From: Flavobacteriales bacterium
GTDB lineage: Bacteria; Bacteroidota; Bacteroidia; UBA10329
Reading direction: 5' to 3'
DNA length: 64,000 bases
Assembly: GCA_020635535.1 (NCBI GenBank)
Contig: JACJZP010000005.1
Span: 117,462-181,461, forward strand
This document shows, one piece after another, positions 15,931 through 24,828 of the stretch; the stretch's first letter is position 1; every line of letters begins with the position of its first letter. Position numbers and translations under genes: made by a program. The notes under the pieces are model-generated. The model saw nothing but the letters and a program-made list of their open reading frames with translations. It searched no databases and was not told where the DNA came from.

Positions 15931-18063
15931 ATGAATCTGAAAACTATTGTAATGAAGAACTTTTCACTGGTAATATTGGCCGTTTGTATCTTTTATGATG
16001 CTTCCGCTCAGTTCGTGGTCTTCAATAATGGCGCAGAGGTTACAGTTTCGCAGGGATGCATTGTAACGATTGTGACTGGTGACCTTGATAATGACAACGG
16101 AACCATTGACAATGCAGGCCGAATTACAGTTGATGGAGATCTTGTAAACAGTGATGTTCTTACAGGAGCCGCAACCAATACTGGAATATTCAACGTTGCA
16201 GGTGATTGGGAAAACAATTCTGTGTTTACGGCTGACCAGAGTTTGGTTAACCTTAACGGGGCCAGTCAAACGGTTACTGGAACTCAGATAAGTAGCTTTT
16301 ACAATCTCAATCTCCTTGGTTCGGGCATAAAGTCTCTTGACCTTGATGCAGAGGTTAATGGTGTGCTGCAATTGAACAACCTGGAATTGGCAACAGATGT
16401 TAATACGCTTCGAGTATTGAACGGTTCTTCTACTGCCGTAACTGAAAATGGTGGATTTGTAAGTAGTCTTGGAGCTGGCCGTATGGCATGGTCTACCAAC
16501 AGTACTGACACCTATGTTTTCCCGCTGGGAAGTAGTGTTGGGACACCAAGAATACGTCCAGTGGCTATTACTCCAGCATCTACTTCACCAAACATATTTG
16601 AGGCTCGTTTTGCAAATGTTGATGCAACCTCTGAGGGCTTTGATGTGTCTCAGATTTCTCCGAACCTCTGTTTTGTGAACGATGCTTTTTACCATTTGAT
16701 CGATCAGACAAGTGGGTCAGATGCAGCAGACATCACACACTATTACGTACTGGCTGATGATGGTGATTGGTCCAAAGGTGCTCACTGGCAAAGTACTCCT
16801 CAGTGGGAGGATATGATGAATGAGACCATAGGAACCGCTGGCGGTTACAATACCATCACGAATCTTGGTTGGTCTGACTTCTCAAACCCTGCCTTTGCGC
16901 TTTCTAATGCACTACCAGATGTGGCAATAGATGCAGTGGCACCCCTTTGTGAGTCTGCGGATCCGGTGGCTTTGAATGCTTCACCTGCTGGCGGAGATTA
17001 TTTTGGAGCAGGCGTTAGCAACGGTATGTTTGATCCAAACGGTGCTGGTCAGGGCACCCATACAATTACCTACGTGTATACTGACCAGAATGGTTGTTCC
17101 AACACTGCTTCAATTGATATTGAAGTAGGACAGGCACCTGTTGTTACTGTTACATCGAGTAACAGTGGGTCATTGGAACTTTGCGATGGAGAATCAATGG
17201 ATCTGACCGCATCGTCAGGATTTGTTGATTACACATGGAGTCCAAGTGGAAGCGGAAGTACAATAACGGTAACGGATGGCGGACAATACTATGTTATAGC
17301 TACCGATGCTAACGGCTGTCAAAGTACTTCTGCCGTGGCTAACGTCACCGTACATTCAAATCCAGAACCTGTAATTACGGCAAATGGTCCAGTGAATTTC
17401 TGCGAAGGAGAGTCTGTAGTTCTTTCCACAGCTCCTAATCAGGGAACATATGAGTGGGAAATAACCAACGGAATAGGTTCTTCAACACAGGTAACGCAGT
17501 CTGGAGATTACTTCGTGACGGTTACAAACGAATTCGGTTGTGTTGGTGTTTCCAATACGATTACCGTGGACGTAACACCAATGGATGAGGCGGTGATCTT
17601 GGAAAATGGGAACGATCTTACCGTAGACCCGCCAGGTTCTGGGTATCAGTGGTTCCTGAATGGTGACCCTATTCCAGGGGCAACAGGAATCGAATACACT
17701 GCAATTCAGAGTGGTAACTATCATGTGGAATATATTGGGCCGAATGGTTGTCCAACTTCCACGTACGTTCTGGAGTTCACACTTCAAACTGGAGTTGATG
17801 AGTTGAGCATTTTTGACGTGTTGGAAGTTTACCCTAATCCAGGAGAAGGGCAGTTCACAATACGCGGACAAATGCCAACTTATGAAGAGGTTACCATTGA
17901 GTTGACCAATATGCTTGGTCAGGCATTGCAACCGGCCGTTGTTATTGGTAGCACTAACAACTTTATCCAGCCAATGGATATTAGTAGCTATGCAAACGGT
18001 GTCTACTTCATTAGAATTCATGCTGCCGATAGCAGTGTTACTGTTCGTTACATAAAGAGTTAA
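15931..18063 (+). CDS. T9SS type A sorting domain surface protein
   Basis: This 710-residue secreted protein has a signal peptide (SLVILAVCIFYDASAQ); an alternative start is the ATG at 15952. The N-terminal third is repetitive and beta-rich (GDLDNDNGTIDNAGRITVDGDL, VNLNGASQTVTGTQ). The middle has Ig/PKD-like repeats (about 330-590) with PVVTVTSSNSGSLELCDGESM and related phrases. The C-terminal 80 residues form a type A sorting domain (EVYPNPGEGQFTIRG, LTNMLGQ, ISSYANGVYFIRI). It would cross the outer membrane by T9SS and be anchored or released at the surface. It is the last gene of the collagen-like operon and ends at a terminator. Confidence 0.82.
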   Translation: MNLKTIVMKNFSLVILAVCIFYDASAQFVVFNNGAEVTVSQGCIVTIVTGDLDNDNGTIDNAGRITVDGDLVNSDVLTGAATNTGIFNVAGDWENNSVFTADQSLVNLNGASQTVTGTQISSFYNLNLLGSGIKSLDLDAEVNGVLQLNNLELATDVNTLRVLNGSSTAVTENGGFVSSLGAGRMAWSTNSTDTYVFPLGSSVGTPRIRPVAITPASTSPNIFEARFANVDATSEGFDVSQISPNLCFVNDAFYHLIDQTSGSDAADITHYYVLADDGDWSKGAHWQSTPQWEDMMNETIGTAGGYNTITNLGWSDFSNPAFALSNALPDVAIDAVAPLCESADPVALNASPAGGDYFGAGVSNGMFDPNGAGQGTHTITYVYTDQNGCSNTASIDIEVGQAPVVTVTSSNSGSLELCDGESMDLTASSGFVDYTWSPSGSGSTITVTDGGQYYVIATDANGCQSTSAVANVTVHSNPEPVITANGPVNFCEGESVVLSTAPNQGTYEWEITNGIGSSTQVTQSGDYFVTVTNEFGCVGVSNTITVDVTPMDEAVILENGNDLTVDPPGSGYQWFLNGDPIPGATGIEYTAIQSGNYHVEYIGPNGCPTSTYVLEFTLQTGVDELSIFDVLEVYPNPGEGQFTIRGQMPTYEEVTIELTNMLGQALQPAVVIGSTNNFIQPMDISSYANGVYFIRIHAADSSVTVRYIKS

Positions 18064-18105
18064 GAGGTTAGGATTATTCCCCTCCGATCCAACCCCTTGC
18101 ACTGA

Positions 18106-18137
18106 AAGGCCTCGTTCTTGAACGGGGCCTTACTTTT
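18106..18137 (+). terminator. Terminator of collagen-like operon
   Basis: Eleven-base stem (18106-18116 with 18121-18131, one G-T wobble) and loop CTTG, followed by a short T-rich stretch. It ends the operon and overlaps the candidate promoter of the rhomboid gene. Confidence 0.75.
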
Positions 18138-18138
18138 G
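18131..18138 (+). promoter_or_regulatory. Candidate -7 element (TACTTTTG) for rhomboid gene
   Basis: TACTTTTG matches TAnnTTTG exactly but ends only four bases before the ATG at 18143. Use of this element would make the message practically leaderless. It may equally be the T-run of the terminator. Confidence 0.25.
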
Positions 18139-18142
18139 CATA

Positions 18143-18886
18143 ATGCTCAATGAACTTCGGTCAAGTCTTCTCATTCCTGCAATACTGGTAATTGCCATGG
18201 CGCTTGTTGAGCTTGGGGAGGTGGTTTTTGAGGTCGATCTGGTGCAGTTTGGGGTATTTCCAAGAAAGTTGTCAGGATTGATTGGAATATTGACCTATCC
18301 GTTCATTCATTCAGATTGGAAGCATCTGATAAATAATTCCTCGGCCATTCTGGTTCTGGGAACCATGCTCTATTATTTCTATCGGCCAGTTGCCACCAAA
18401 ACCCTTCTTTGGGTTTACCTAATGAGTGGAGTTTGGCTATGGATCGGTGGTAGACCGAATTTTCACATCGGTGCCAGTGGAATTGTATATGCACTTTTTG
18501 GTTTCCTTTTCTTCAGTGGTCTTTTTAGGAAACACTTGAAACTGATGGCACTTTCCATGCTGGTGGTTTTTCTGTATGGAAGTTTAGTTTGGGGTATTTT
18601 TCCAGTTGACCATCAGATCTCATACGAGGGTCATTTATTCGGTCTTCTTGCTGGAATTGTTGTGGCCATTGTCTATAGAAAACAAGGGCCGCAGCGTCCT
18701 AAATATTCATGGGAATTGGTTGATGAAGAGGAAGTGCCGGATTGGTATCCTGACCCTGAACGGATCAGGAGAGAACAGGCTGAGAAGCAACTTCGAGAAC
18801 AGCAAATAGCTCAGGAACATCAACCGAAATCCATCAACATAAAGTACGTTTACAAACAGAATGAAGGAAAGGAAGATCGGGATTAA
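18143..18886 (+). CDS. Rhomboid family intramembrane serine protease
   Basis: This is a 247-residue polytopic protein with the rhomboid catalytic dyad. The nucleophile Ser112 is in HIGASGIVYALFG and the base His164 in YEGHLFGLLAG, with the preceding HSDWKHLINNSS segment that usually supports the oxyanion site. Six transmembrane helices fill residues 8-188. A charged, glutamine-rich cytoplasmic tail (about 190-247, RIRREQAEKQLREQQ) is an addition to the minimal fold. Substrates are unknown; the family cleaves within membrane helices. The 3' end overlaps the next gene by 26 bases. Confidence 0.9.
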   Translation: MLNELRSSLLIPAILVIAMALVELGEVVFEVDLVQFGVFPRKLSGLIGILTYPFIHSDWKHLINNSSAILVLGTMLYYFYRPVATKTLLWVYLMSGVWLWIGGRPNFHIGASGIVYALFGFLFFSGLFRKHLKLMALSMLVVFLYGSLVWGIFPVDHQISYEGHLFGLLAGIVVAIVYRKQGPQRPKYSWELVDEEEVPDWYPDPERIRREQAEKQLREQQIAQEHQPKSINIKYVYKQNEGKEDRD

Positions 18887-19307
18887 AGAGCGTGTATTCT
18901 CGTTTGTGCTTTATGGCGGATTGGGAATTACAACGGAGGTGTTTTTCACGGCCATTGTTGATCTGATAAATGGTAGTGTGGACAATCTCAGGTTAATGGG
19001 CGTCAGCTACATCTGGATGTTTCCGATCTACGGTAGTACCTCAATTCTGTTCCCGATCGGATTCAATCTACTCAAGAAATACAATCGGTTCTTGCGATAC
19101 TTTGTCTACGGAATCTGTATTCTATTGGTGGAATTGATAGCTGGATTTGCTTTGGAACAGGCTACTGGTCGTTGTCCGTGGGAATATCAGACCGGTTGGC
19201 ATTTCATGGGCTACATCCGATTCGATTATCTGCCGCTTTGGATGGCTTTCGGAGCCATGATAGAGGAATTCCATCGCTTCAATCGCAGCATAGGAATCAC
19301 GGAATAA
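18861..19307 (+). CDS. CmpB-like (putative ABC-transporter type IV) membrane protein
   Basis: This 148-residue membrane protein has about four hydrophobic helices. The segment LVELIAGFALEQATGRCPWEY, followed by MGYIRFDYLPLWMAFG, is the signature of the family called putative ABC-transporter type IV (CmpB, PF06541 by memory). Real function is unknown, and no ATPase gene is adjacent. The start lies inside the end of the rhomboid gene (26-base overlap), so the two are likely co-translated. It faces dnaN convergently. Confidence 0.7.
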   Translation: MKERKIGIKERVFSFVLYGGLGITTEVFFTAIVDLINGSVDNLRLMGVSYIWMFPIYGSTSILFPIGFNLLKKYNRFLRYFVYGICILLVELIAGFALEQATGRCPWEYQTGWHFMGYIRFDYLPLWMAFGAMIEEFHRFNRSIGITE

Positions 19308-19338
19308 AAAAGGCGCCCGACTCAGCAGTCAGGCGCCT
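19306..19338 (-). terminator. Terminator of dnaN
   Basis: A 12-base stem with one mismatch (AGGCGCCCGACT / AGTCAGGCGCCT) and loop CAGC. On the minus strand it is followed by six T residues, which overlap the stop of the convergent gene. Confidence 0.85.
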
Positions 19339-19361
19339 ATAAAGCTTTCGATAAGTTGAAA

Positions 19362-20483
19362 TTAGCTGTTCAGCATAACCGGCATAACCAGCATTAGAAG
19401 ATTTTCGCCTTCAACAACTGACTCACTCGGAAGCAGAATGCCCGCACGATTCGGCTCCGACATTTCCAACACAACCTCCTCTGTTTCAATGTTGCTCAAC
19501 ATTTCAATAAGGAAACGCGAGTTGAATCCAATGGTCATGTCATCTCCTTTATAACTGCAGGTCAATCGCTCATCAGCATTATTTGCAAAATCCGGGTCTT
19601 CTGCAGAGACATGAAGTTCGGTTCCTGCCATTTTCAAACGCACTTGATGTGTGGTTTTGTTTGAGAAATAAGAAACACGCTTAACGGAGTTCAGGAACTG
19701 ACCACGATTAACCGTCAGCACATTCGGATTTTCTTTCGGAATGACCGCATCATAATTCGGGTATCGGCCATCAATCAATCGACAGACCAAGGTCACATCG
19801 CCAAAGCTGAATTTTGCGTTGGTATCATTGTACTCGATGGTAACTTCTGCTTCCTCAGTGGCCAGAACATTCTTTAATAGGTTCAACGGCTTTTTAGGCA
19901 TAATGAAGGTTGCACCACTATCTGCCTTGGCGTCCGTTCTGGTATACTTTACCAGTTTGTGCGCATCTGTAGAAACGAATGTTACGTTGTCTGAGTGAAG
20001 CTCGAAATAAACACCAGACATTACTGGACGAAGTTCATCGTTACCAGCGGCAAAAATTGTTTTAGAAATAGCCCGGGCCAGAAGGTCCGAAGGAACAATT
20101 GTAGATGAAGCAGCCTCAATTGCTGGCGCTTTCGGAAACTCAGCACCATCAAGGCCAGCTACATTGTACTCACCGTATTCAGACGTGAATCGCACTGCAC
20201 GTGTCTCATCATTAACGGTGAAAGTAATTGGCGTATCTGGGAAACTCTTTAGAAGATCGAGCAGGATTCTTGCAGGAATGGCTACTTGACCCTTTTCCTT
20301 TGACGTAACCTCAAAGCTTGTGGTCATGGTAGTTTCAAGATCAGAACCTGAAACAGTCAATTGGTTCTTATCAACTTCAAAAAGGAAATTATCCAGAATA
20401 GGCAAGGTATTGTTCGTACTGACAACGCCACTGATAGCCTGTAGATTCTTAAGCAACAATTGACTTGAAACAATGAATTTCAT
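19362..20483 (-). CDS. dnaN: DNA polymerase III beta subunit (sliding clamp)
   Basis: This is the 373-residue ring-forming processivity clamp of the replicase. The three-domain repeat is clear: MKFIVSSQLLLKNLQAISGVV, TNNTLPILDNFLFE, RAISKTIFAAGNDELRPVMSGVYFE, FVSTDAHKLVKYTR, LIDGRYPNYDAVIP, and the C-terminal LLMLVMPVMLNS, a variant of the VMPMR-type tail. Length is normal. It follows the gld genes in the same direction, after a 73-base gap with its own candidate promoter. Confidence 0.97.
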   Translation of the reverse strand: MKFIVSSQLLLKNLQAISGVVSTNNTLPILDNFLFEVDKNQLTVSGSDLETTMTTSFEVTSKEKGQVAIPARILLDLLKSFPDTPITFTVNDETRAVRFTSEYGEYNVAGLDGAEFPKAPAIEAASSTIVPSDLLARAISKTIFAAGNDELRPVMSGVYFELHSDNVTFVSTDAHKLVKYTRTDAKADSGATFIMPKKPLNLLKNVLATEEAEVTIEYNDTNAKFSFGDVTLVCRLIDGRYPNYDAVIPKENPNVLTVNRGQFLNSVKRVSYFSNKTTHQVRLKMAGTELHVSAEDPDFANNADERLTCSYKGDDMTIGFNSRFLIEMLSNIETEEVVLEMSEPNRAGILLPSESVVEGENLLMLVMPVMLNS

Positions 20484-20506
20484 GCGTGTAATTTTCGAAT
20501 GGGGTA

Positions 20507-20514
20507 CAAATATA
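20507..20514 (-). promoter_or_regulatory. Candidate -7 element (TATATTTG) for dnaN
   Basis: Read on the minus strand, TATATTTG lies 23 bases before the dnaN ATG and matches TAnnTTTG. No well-spaced -33 TTG is seen. Confidence 0.4.
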
Positions 20515-20556
20515 GCCTAATGGCCTTGTCTGCCCGAATGTGTTGAAAACTCTGAA

Positions 20557-21588
20557 TTAGTTATCCTTCTCAGCATTCGGGTCGCGCACAAGGAACTTCC
20601 ATGGAATGGTCAAACGGTCAAAGCTGTAATACTGGATCAGCATGATCTCATCCTCATTTCCATTGACCACCGCATGCATCCGGTCAGGATCCCATTCAAG
20701 TAGCTGGTCATTTATATCTGTTGCGCCCGGATTGGCTGGTAGGCGGTAAGAGGTAACTGAGCGCTTCTCGCCATCGGTACCGATCAACGAAATGGTGAAA
20801 TAGGGCGGAGAATTTACGATGCTGTCAACTCGTTCGGCATCATAGGGCTGAACGCCTTCAAATCGGATGTTCTGGTAGGCCAACAGATAGCGCTTAACTG
20901 CGGTTGTATCCATGTTCTCAACGCGTTTTTCGGTAGGATAAAGCGTAAAAAGCTCAACCCTACGGTCTGCAGAATGCTTGATTCTGAATGAGCGCTCCGG
21001 TTCTTGATGGAAGTCCAGACGCACTTCTGCGATCTGTGATAGACGGTGGTCAAAAATCTCGGTGTCTCTCCATTCATAAGCACGCGTCATATACCGAGCA
21101 GTGAGGTAGCCATAGAAGCCAGGAATATGACAGATGAACGGTGTACTTGAGCCTTCAATAAGCATATAGGTCCCGAGATTGTCTTTGGTGGCATCTCCTA
21201 CATAGTAGGTCTTGATTTTCTTGTTGCCCTGATAGATCTCAACCTTGGTTGATTTGCCCGCTAACAGCTTTACAATATTGTCATGTGCAGTTTTGGCAAC
21301 TGGAGCTTTCATCTCCACACGTTTGATGGTTTCAAGAAGCACATCTATAGCATCTTTCCGTGCTTTGTGAGCTGAATTCACTGTCCATTCACTTGGGCTT
21401 TTTCGTTCTAAGAGAACATTTTGTCCGGTCTTATCGGCTAAGAAAATCTTGGTGATTGCAGAAGTGTCTTCCACTGCAAAGTCATGCAATTCTGGTTTGA
21501 TGGTTCCTGAACCGCGTTCTGTGTAAACCCAAAATGCAAGAGCACCGAGAATGAGAAGTATGAGTAAGGCAATAAGATTTCTATTCAT
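20557..21588 (-). CDS. DUF4340 domain protein, gld-linked
   Basis: This is a 343-residue protein anchored by one N-terminal helix (LIALLILLILGALAFWVYT), with a large, probably periplasmic, part. Segments such as ITKIFLADKTGQNVLLERK, YYVGDATKDNLGTYMLIEG and SQIAEVRLDF are typical of DUF4340 repeats. It lies three bases after gldG and is clearly co-transcribed with gldF-gldG. DUF4340 proteins accompany GldG-like ABC-transporter components in many bacteria. I infer an auxiliary part of the GldFG complex. Confidence 0.78.
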   Translation of the reverse strand: MNRNLIALLILLILGALAFWVYTERGSGTIKPELHDFAVEDTSAITKIFLADKTGQNVLLERKSPSEWTVNSAHKARKDAIDVLLETIKRVEMKAPVAKTAHDNIVKLLAGKSTKVEIYQGNKKIKTYYVGDATKDNLGTYMLIEGSSTPFICHIPGFYGYLTARYMTRAYEWRDTEIFDHRLSQIAEVRLDFHQEPERSFRIKHSADRRVELFTLYPTEKRVENMDTTAVKRYLLAYQNIRFEGVQPYDAERVDSIVNSPPYFTISLIGTDGEKRSVTSYRLPANPGATDINDQLLEWDPDRMHAVVNGNEDEIMLIQYYSFDRLTIPWKFLVRDPNAEKDN

Positions 21589-21591
21589 CTT

Positions 21592-23313
21592 CTAAGCATA
21601 TCGTTTTTTGCGGAGGTAGGCATTCAGCATTCCGAACAGAATAATGAGGATGATCGGAATTCCTACGTTGATAATTTGCCATTTGGTGCGTTCACTTTCG
21701 GCTCTCTTTCGGTCAAGCAATCTGATTTCCAACGCCCTTGAACGTATGGCCGTCAGGTTCTCATCATCGCACAGATAATTGATGGCATTCAGCAAAAACT
21801 TGTTGTTCCCGAATTGCTGACTTGTGTATTTGTCGAAACCACACGGAAGGTAAGTTCCATCAGGATTGATGTGATTGCGGATCATATCGCCATCCGATAC
21901 CACGATCATTTTCGTTTTAGCCCCCTCAGCTCTGAATTTAATATCACGGTCTTGTTTGATCATGGTGGTGAGGCGGTTCTTGTAAACACTTTCAAATTTG
22001 CCTTCGAGCAAAACAGCAACTGGCATGTGTGGCCGATTGAATTGCTCAGGTTTCGGTTCTTCAACCATCGCATCCAAACTCACCTGAGTTGGCGTTCGCA
22101 GCGCGCGACTTTTATCAGAAGTTCGCAATAACACGGTTTTTTTGATGTTCGGATTGCCGACCGTATCAATACTACAAGCAAACTCCAGTTTGATTCCGTT
22201 CAGATTTCGAACAATCGGGTGGTCGATTTCTGGAATTGTAATGGGGAAATATATCCATGGTTGGAGTGCCCATTGTAATTGATTGCCAACATACCCAGAT
22301 GGTCCTGGAATGGCCGCGCAACGTGCGTCCTGTAACAGGTCGGTGTTTACGCGTACACCGTACTTGAAAAGCATGTCTTCCAAGTTCAGCGAAATCGGAA
22401 TGGCCAGTGTTGAAGGTGCATAACGCAGACTGTCCATGTTGCAGAAAACAGGTTCAACCAACCATAGTACACGCCCACCGTACATGACAAACTGATCTAT
22501 CATGAACTTGTCTTTCTCGCTGAATGCTGTGTCTGGTTTTGCAATGATGATCGCTTTGTATTTGGGGAAGATCACGGCTCCGCTATCACCTTCAGCCCGA
22601 CTCACCAAACTGTTCAATTGTCCGTCAATTTCAACACGCTCCAACTGGTAATATTCAGAGAGAGATCTGGCCATGTCGGCCACCTGGCGCTCGCCCAATT
22701 CTCCATGGCCAGTAATAAAACCGATCCGGTCTGCACGTACTTCGGTCAGTTTTCGGATGCCGTTGGTCAGTTCAAACTCAAGGTCTTCAATGGAACTGTT
22801 CAGCATCTCTTCAGGTAATGCACCCATCTGACTTTTAAGGAGTTGAAGGGCAGTTTCCTCACCTCGGTAACTCATGATGGCGCCTGGAAAGATCAATTTC
22901 TGCTCTACACCATCCTCCGATTTTATTTGGATGTTGGTTGGCATCAGGCCATCCTTTGCCAACTGACGGTAAAGCTCATTGCGGCTTTTCTCGTCTGGCT
23001 GATTGCTCGGGTTTATGAATTCGTACTCGATATTATTGTTGGAATAGGCGCGGAATTCATCCAGCATTTCGCGGGTCCTGTCTCGTAACCTGCGGAAGCC
23101 GGCAGGCAATTCGCCATCAAGGTAAACCCGCAGATAGACCACATCATCAATTCCAGAAAGCAACTCTTTAGAAGTTTCGGAAAGCGTATATCGCTTCTCA
23201 GAAGTAAGGTCAAAACGCGTGAAGAAGAATCCGCTCAGCACGTTCAGCGTAATCACAATTCCAATGATCACGGCTAACTGGACAATATCTCGAACCGCAG
23301 GCTTTTTCACCAC
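21592..23313 (-). CDS. gldG: Gliding motility ABC transporter component GldG
   Basis: This 573-residue protein has an N-terminal helix (about 12-30) and a C-terminal helix (IINVGIPIILIILFGMLNAYLRKKRYA) enclosing a large extracytoplasmic domain. Motifs FDLTSEKRYTLSE.SKELL, VYLRVYLDGELPAGF, IGFITGHGELGE and IVVSDGDMIRN are those of GldG. In Flavobacterium johnsoniae, GldA, GldF and GldG form an ABC transporter connected with gliding; the ATPase GldA is not in this window. The start overlaps the gldF stop by seven bases. Confidence 0.92.
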   Translation of the reverse strand: MVKKPAVRDIVQLAVIIGIVITLNVLSGFFFTRFDLTSEKRYTLSETSKELLSGIDDVVYLRVYLDGELPAGFRRLRDRTREMLDEFRAYSNNNIEYEFINPSNQPDEKSRNELYRQLAKDGLMPTNIQIKSEDGVEQKLIFPGAIMSYRGEETALQLLKSQMGALPEEMLNSSIEDLEFELTNGIRKLTEVRADRIGFITGHGELGERQVADMARSLSEYYQLERVEIDGQLNSLVSRAEGDSGAVIFPKYKAIIIAKPDTAFSEKDKFMIDQFVMYGGRVLWLVEPVFCNMDSLRYAPSTLAIPISLNLEDMLFKYGVRVNTDLLQDARCAAIPGPSGYVGNQLQWALQPWIYFPITIPEIDHPIVRNLNGIKLEFACSIDTVGNPNIKKTVLLRTSDKSRALRTPTQVSLDAMVEEPKPEQFNRPHMPVAVLLEGKFESVYKNRLTTMIKQDRDIKFRAEGAKTKMIVVSDGDMIRNHINPDGTYLPCGFDKYTSQQFGNNKFLLNAINYLCDDENLTAIRSRALEIRLLDRKRAESERTKWQIINVGIPIILIILFGMLNAYLRKKRYA

Positions 23314-24038
23314 TTTCTACTTTCTAAAACGGTTCGTGTAAGCGCAATGAAAACTGCAATAAGGCTGATGAGATAAACCACATCGCGGGTGTCAATAACC
23401 CCATGGCTCAAACTGCTGTAGTGGATGTTGATGCCGATGCTAAGGAGAATGTGGTCCCAAGTTCCAAGGAATTGAAATGACGCCACGGTTTCAAGCCCGA
23501 TCCACAGAGCCCAACTCATAAAAACCGCCAGAATGAAGCTGACAATCTGGTTGTTGGTGATGGCGGAACTGAAAATTCCAATGCTCACAAATGCGGCACC
23601 AAGCAAAAGCAAACCGATGTAAGAACCCCAAACGCTTCCTGTGTCGATGTTGCCAATTGGGTCTCCCAATTGATAAACCGATAGGAAGTAAACCAATGTT
23701 GGAATGAGAGAGAATACAACCAAAAACAACCCTCCAAAATATTTGGCCAGAATGATGCTCAGATCGCTGAGTGGCCGCGTGTGCAGCAACTCAATTGTTC
23801 CGCTGCTTTTCTCATCCGCAAAGCTGCGCATGGTAATGGCCGGAATGAGAAATAAAAACACCCAAGGAGCCACAATGAAAAGCGTATTGAGGTCTGCATA
23901 GCCGTTGTCAATCACGTTGGCTTCTGTAGGCAAAACCCACATGAAAAGCCCAACGAAAAGCAGGAACACCGAGATGACGATGTATCCGATAAGCGAATTC
24001 AAAAAGCTGTTGATCTCCTTTTTAAGCAGTGCCCACAT
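23307..24038 (-). CDS. gldF: Gliding motility ABC transporter permease GldF
   Basis: This is a 243-residue ABC-2-type permease with six predicted helices. The N terminus MWALLKKEINSFLNSLIGYIVI, then the central MRSFADEKSSGTIELLHTRPLSD, is diagnostic for GldF and related ABC-2 permeases. It lies directly upstream of gldG with a seven-base overlap, and the gldF-gldG order is as in Flavobacterium. The first gene of the leftward gldF-gldG-DUF4340 unit. Its ATPase partner GldA must be encoded elsewhere. Confidence 0.92.
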   Translation of the reverse strand: MWALLKKEINSFLNSLIGYIVISVFLLFVGLFMWVLPTEANVIDNGYADLNTLFIVAPWVFLFLIPAITMRSFADEKSSGTIELLHTRPLSDLSIILAKYFGGLFLVVFSLIPTLVYFLSVYQLGDPIGNIDTGSVWGSYIGLLLLGAAFVSIGIFSSAITNNQIVSFILAVFMSWALWIGLETVASFQFLGTWDHILLSIGINIHYSSLSHGVIDTRDVVYLISLIAVFIALTRTVLESRKW

Positions 24039-24183
24039 TGGTGCGCGAAGTTAACTGTTCGTGTCAGACGCGTCAACGCGAAACAATCGAAGATTATTAC
24101 TGTTCTGACTTTGGTAAACGAAAAAGGAGAAAATGAAAAACGTATCCGTGGCATCACAAGTTTCGTTGGCTAATTTCAAGGAC

Positions 24184-24795
24184 ATGAAGACCTACATTTT
24201 ATCGTTTTTCCTTTTCTCTTTTTCCCTCCAAGTGCACGCTCAGGATATGGAGATTTTCAATCAGTACAATCGGGAACTGAACACGCATTCACGGAATGGA
24301 ATGATAGCTTTGGGAAGTTGGGGTGTTGGAAACATCATTGTAGGAACAGCCGGTGCGTTGACTACCGAAAAGGGTTCCATGATGTTCAGTTTTCATCTGA
24401 TGAACGCATCTTGGAATGTGGTCAATTTGGGCATTGCATTACCGGCTTATTTCGGGGCTCGAAAGCGGTTAGGAAAACAATACGACATTCCCGGAACGTT
24501 CAAATTGCAACGGCAACAGGAAACGCTTTACGCCATAAATATGGTGGCCGATGGATTGTATATCGGTTCGGGTGTTTTTCTACAGGAATTCGGCAATAGG
24601 TACAGCAATGATAACGTGCGCAATTCGTTCAAGGGAATGGGCTATTCGCTCATTCTGCAAGGGGGATTTCTACTCATTTTCGATGCAGTGATGCTCGGAG
24701 TTCACAAAAGTCATTGGAAGAAGAACGAGCGCAAAATCTGGGAACAGCTCGAATTCAACGGCACTTCCATCAAGTGGAATATTCCCTCAAAGTAG
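24184..24795 (+). CDS. DUF6992-like membrane protein
   Basis: This is a 203-residue protein from the ATG at 24184. The frame is open upstream to an ATG at 24133, but the cleavable signal peptide (ILSFFLFSFSLQVHAQ) fits the later start. Several hydrophobic segments follow (GSWGVGNIIVGTAGAL, MNASWNVVNLGIALPAYFG, MVADGLYIGSGVFL, MGYSLILQGGFLLIFDAVML). It resembles a Bacteroidota family of unknown function that I associate with DUF6992. It stands alone between the gld genes and the leftward cluster that follows. Confidence 0.55.
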   Translation: MKTYILSFFLFSFSLQVHAQDMEIFNQYNRELNTHSRNGMIALGSWGVGNIIVGTAGALTTEKGSMMFSFHLMNASWNVVNLGIALPAYFGARKRLGKQYDIPGTFKLQRQQETLYAINMVADGLYIGSGVFLQEFGNRYSNDNVRNSFKGMGYSLILQGGFLLIFDAVMLGVHKSHWKKNERKIWEQLEFNGTSIKWNIPSK

Positions 24796-24828
24796 AAATT
24801 CGAAATAGGAAATCAGAAAAGAGAAAGA

